Assembly (NCBI GenBank): GCA_049840835.1
Contig: JASGJG010000016.1
Location: 238,991-302,990 of the forward strand
DNA: 64,000 nucleotides
Reading direction: 5' to 3'
Source of the DNA: JANLTX01 sp049840835
GTDB lineage: Bacteria > Armatimonadota > Armatimonadia > Armatimonadales > Armatimonadaceae
Under the pieces are notes generated by a model. That model was not told where the DNA came from. It saw nothing but the letters and a program-made list of their open reading frames with translations, and made no database searches. The translations under genes were made by a program, and so were the position numbers. Shown here one piece after another: positions 61,239 to 64,000 of this stretch (its first letter is position 1; each line of letters opens with the position of its first letter).

Positions 61239-62480
61239 CTATTCTTCTTTCCCTGCCTCATCTCGCAGGTCTGGTAGTAGAAACGCAAAGACCATGGCTA
61301 CGACAAAAAGCACACTGAGCCAGAGCAGCGAGACCCGCATATCCCCCACCGGATTGATTAGCTGGAAGAACACGGTGCCGAATGCCGCGAAGATGCGTCC
61401 TATGTTGTAGCAGAAACCAGCCCCGCTGGTACGCAGTAATACCGGAAAGAGTGGCGGCAGGTACATGGTGAATAGCGCGAAGACCCCGGAGAGTAACCCC
61501 ACGGCAGGTAAAAATGGGAGTAGCTGCCCCACGGGGCGTGGCACTATAAAGGCCACAAAGTTTGCGAGCCCGAAACCCAGCAGCATGAGCGCAATGCCGG
61601 TTCGATATCCAAACCTACGTGCCATCCACCCGGCAAAGTAGTTGCCGAGAATAGAGATTCCGATGGTCCAGGCGAATGCCCTGGCAGCAAGCTGAGTAAT
61701 CGCTGCCTTGTCCATTTCCTGCACTTCCGGCAGGCTGCGCAGATACTGCAGGTTCCAGAACTGGAATGCCCACCACCCGGTCAGCGAGGCCGCGCAAACG
61801 GCTATAACACGAAGAGTGCGCAAGAGACCACTGGTCCCCGAAACAGATCAGCGATTCCTGGCGGTTTCTCCGTTCCTGAGCGCGCCGCATGCCACTCTTC
61901 GGTTTCGGGTACGTTCTTGCGAATCCAGAAGACCAGAAGGGCAGGAAGAACTCCGACAACGAAAACCCAGCGCTCGTGCCCGGCCATGGAGATAGGTGGT
62001 GAGAGTGGCCAACAATACACCGATATTCACACCGGTCTGAAGCGTGGCCGCGACCCAGCCACGCCAGCGCTTCGGCCGAGGTCTCGGAGAGTAGCGCCGA
62101 GCCTACCGCCCACTCCCCGCCAATACCGAGTGCGGCTACAAACCGGAAAATCAGAAGCTGCCACCAGGTCTGCGACAGAGAAGACAGGCCGGTGAAGAGC
62201 GCATAGGTAAGAATCGTCAGGCTGAGGGAGCGGCTGCGGCCCAACAGGTCACCCAGTCGCCCGAAGAAAACGCGCCGCCGAGTGCCCAGCCAAGAAGAAA
62301 AGCCGCTTGAATATAGGCGGACTTCTCTTTGACATCCGGCGATGATCGGAGCAACGCCACCAAGCAGTAGAGCCACAAAGACGGGCGCTATCACCGTGTA
62401 CAGGTGCATGTCCAGCCCATCGAAGAGCCAGCCCAGCCAGGCGGCGATACCCGATTTCCATTGCTGCGCAGAGAGAGACT
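61239..62480 (-). pseudogene. MFS transporter, several frameshifts
   Basis: A major facilitator protein can be rebuilt from frame pieces. Near 62460 it reads QQWKSGIAAWLGWLFDGLD and MHLYTVIAPVFVALL; the middle has SAYIQAAFLLGWALGGA and FFGRLGDLLGRSRSL, the A-motif loop; then LLIFRFVAALGIGGEWAVG; then a piece with IRKNVPETEEWHA; the last piece (to 61239) has RTLRVIAVCAASLTGWW and LLPDLRDEAGKEE. It belongs to the metabolite:H+ symporter (sialate/aromatic acid) type. At least four frame changes are needed. The start could not be fixed. Confidence 0.75.
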
Positions 62481-62481
62481 T

Positions 62482-62929
62482 TCACGACTTCACCAGCCGA
62501 GTTCCCCGCGCCAGGCAATGTTCCTCTCTGTCAACTGCTGGCTTCGGTTGATTTTCGCGTGGGTCTCTGTTCACGGTCATCAGCGCCGCGGAGCCATACC
62601 AGGGCACCAGGTCCACCACAAAAACGCCCGCGCGAATCGTGGGATCGGTATCTACCAGGCGTTTTGCCTCGTCGACTGTTTTTACATTGAGAATAAACAG
62701 ACCGCGCAGGTTCTGGTCGTTCTTATCGAACGGTCCGGCGACGGAGAGTTTGCCTTCTTTTGCCAGGCGCTGGATATTGGCCAGTGTGCCCGGCGAACAG
62801 CTCATCGCGCTCTTTGCCAGGTGGAACTTGTTTCGGACCGGTTTTCAGAAGGGCGAGCACATACATGCGCATGCCCCGTTCATCGGCCCCAAGGCGCTTT
62901 GCCAGCGCCGCATCGTATTTAGAATCCAT
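62482..62929 (-). pseudogene. YciI-like protein, frameshifted
   Basis: The first frame starts MDSKYDAALAKRLGADERG and continues MYVLALLKTGPKQVPPG to ...FAGH. The second frame continues LANIQRLAKEGKLSVAGPF, GLFILNVKTVDEAKRLVDTDP and VVDLVPWYGSAAL. Together they form a YciI/DGPF-like dimeric alpha-beta protein. A single frame change near 62795 separates them. Members are often found as small catalytic-looking domains of unknown function. Confidence 0.75.
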
Positions 62930-63026
62930 AAATCCCTATCGCTCCCTGGCACAACTTCCCGTGCCATGGGGCGCTACTCTATCCGGGCTGCGCAAGCCGG
63001 AAAGCCAGGCAGCCCGGTATTGCCTA

Positions 63027-63681
63027 TCAGCCCTGGGCAGATCGGCGGAACCCGAATCCGAAGAGGCTCAAAGGTAGAAGCACGACTCCGAGCACGAATA
63101 GCCCGATAGACTTGTAGGCAGGTGGCGGCTCATATCCCTCTTCAAGCACCACAAAACCCGCACCGAGTTCTTCACCAAGGTTCGCGAGTTCGCTTTTGTC
63201 GGACGAGCTATCATCTACCCCGGTCGTAATCATGCCGGTAATCGTGGGATGCTGAATGAGCCGAGCTTCGTTTTTCTGCGCCCACTCTCGCAGCTTATTC
63301 TCGTCCTTCTCGTTGTCCATCTCATGAATCTCCATGAGAAGAGCCTTCATTTCGGGAGCCTGCGTTTTCAGCACCAGCGTGGTTTTCGCATCCAGGTCAT
63401 TTTTGGCATGCACGGGTAGATAAAACGTGGAAGCGCTGGATACATTACCCTCTGTTGAGAAGTTTGCTGTACTTCAGACTTTGTATAGCTATACTTCGCC
63501 TCAGTGACATCGATAGCCGTATCTGTGATACGAAACCACTCCTTCCTGGGGCTTCTTTTTTCAGAAAATCCGATGTAGTCATGGTTACGGGCTGACGGAA
63601 CTTGAGATTGTCACTCAGCCCCTTAAAGCCAAAGATAAAACAGGCAATAGCGCCCCCTAGCATCATACATCCCAGTCTCAT
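63027..63681 (-). pseudogene. Membrane protein with N- and C-terminal anchors, two frameshifts
   Basis: The start MRLGCMMLGGAIACFIFGF is a TM helix; the frame then breaks near 63545. A second frame reads KEWFRITDTAIDVTEAKYSY and QQTSQQRVMY. After another break near 63440 the third frame reads TFYLPVHAKNDLDAKTTLV up to the C-terminal helix SIGLFVLGVVLLPLSLFGFG. Rejoined, it is a ~215-residue protein with a soluble middle between two TM segments. I do not recognise the family. The C-terminal 128 residues are an open frame on their own. Confidence 0.6.
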
Positions 63682-64000
63682 AGACGACTCCTTACAGAAA
63701 TTGTATTTTTCTTGTTGTTGGTATTGGCCACTGATCGCAGAACCCCCAATAACTAGTAACCTAATAAGACACTCAAGGAACCCGATACCGCCTAAGCCGA
63801 TGGTAGATATTGGTTAGTGCGGCACGAGTACGGGCACAGCTGGGTTCGGCGTACACAGAGCGCATTTCCTGGGATCGGTCTTCAGGTCGAGAGATTCCAC
63901 TCCTGTGTATCGGGAAAGTACATCAGTTTGTATCGATTCGTACGGACGCCATCATGAGCCAGGTGCTGTTCGGATTCTATCGTGTTTCCCTATTAACCTT
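63682..64000. other. Right edge, no supported gene
   Basis: Some 319 bases with no frame of credible coding character on either strand. The first part is AT-richer than the window; the last 200 bases are mixed. A gene could start here and continue outside the window, but nothing visible supports one. Confidence 0.45.

Noticed and set aside
1..64000. tRNA, rRNA, CRISPR array, phage or transposase genes
   Set aside because: Looked for throughout by eye; none could be supported. A covariance-model search would be needed to exclude small structured RNAs.

Overview
The window is a bacterial chromosome segment of moderately high GC, densely coded on both strands, with no rRNA, tRNA, CRISPR array, prophage or recognisable transposase gene. 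TonB, a Tat-type DUF1501 protein, a one-step sulfatase, HemQ (coproporphyrin-type haem synthesis), proteins joining a class III cyclase domain to NB-ARC and TPR regions, and a stand-alone second half of CarB together suggest a diderm from an environmental phylum. Armatimonadota is my best guess, with Planctomycetota-like lineages as the alternative. This is inference from gene content, not a phylogeny.

Layout. 1-8 kb: a truncated dicarboxylate symporter, an orphan MacB-type permease, a sulfatase, hemQ with a NIL-domain gene, an acyltransferase, metF and a dolichyl-phosphate-mannose-synthase-like GT2. Two copies of a ~165-bp intergenic repeat lie at 186-349 and 7881-8048. 8-12.5 kb: a BMP/nucleoside-type ABC importer operon whose ATPase is broken by a frameshift and by a short palindromic repeat. 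12.6-19.5 kb: DUF1501, an EF-hand-like secreted protein, pckG and an ECF sigma/anti-sigma pair. 19.5-23.3 kb: a three-gene operon of a TPR-AAA ATPase and two paralogous TPR membrane proteins with matching Tyr/Asp tails, the best candidate here for an undescribed system. 23.3-27 kb: a pair of secretin-N-domain-like proteins, DUF1697, a VOC protein and carB2, followed by a terminator and a MITE-like element with perfect 29-bp inverted ends.

27.3-30.2 kb: trpE, a zinc ribbon, an ABM monooxygenase and trpG, preceded by a readable attenuator (leader peptide with tandem Trp codons plus an intrinsic terminator just before trpE). 30.2-36.8 kb: CBS protein, corA, a secreted protein, iscX/thioredoxin, a ChaN-like protein, and a type III PKS, methyltransferase and flavin monooxygenase cluster that probably makes a phenolic lipid or quinone. 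36.9-42.4 kb: an RNA ligase, a hydrolase/ArsR-type operon behind a 22-bp perfect palindrome, a GNAT and ilvD. 42.4-48.1 kb: two cyclase/NB-ARC/TPR paralogues, one intact and one broken with both metal-binding Asp lost. 48.1-59.8 kb: 5-oxoprolinase, TonB, clpC, fabF, a GHMP kinase, tandem small membrane proteins and a dienelactone hydrolase. 60.1-63.7 kb: four consecutive genes carry single-base frameshifts, often extra G or C in short runs, which looks as much like consensus error as gene decay.

Tight 4-base overlaps (ATGA/GTGA) are the rule within operons, and convergent or adjacent genes are often separated by long perfect-stem hairpins.
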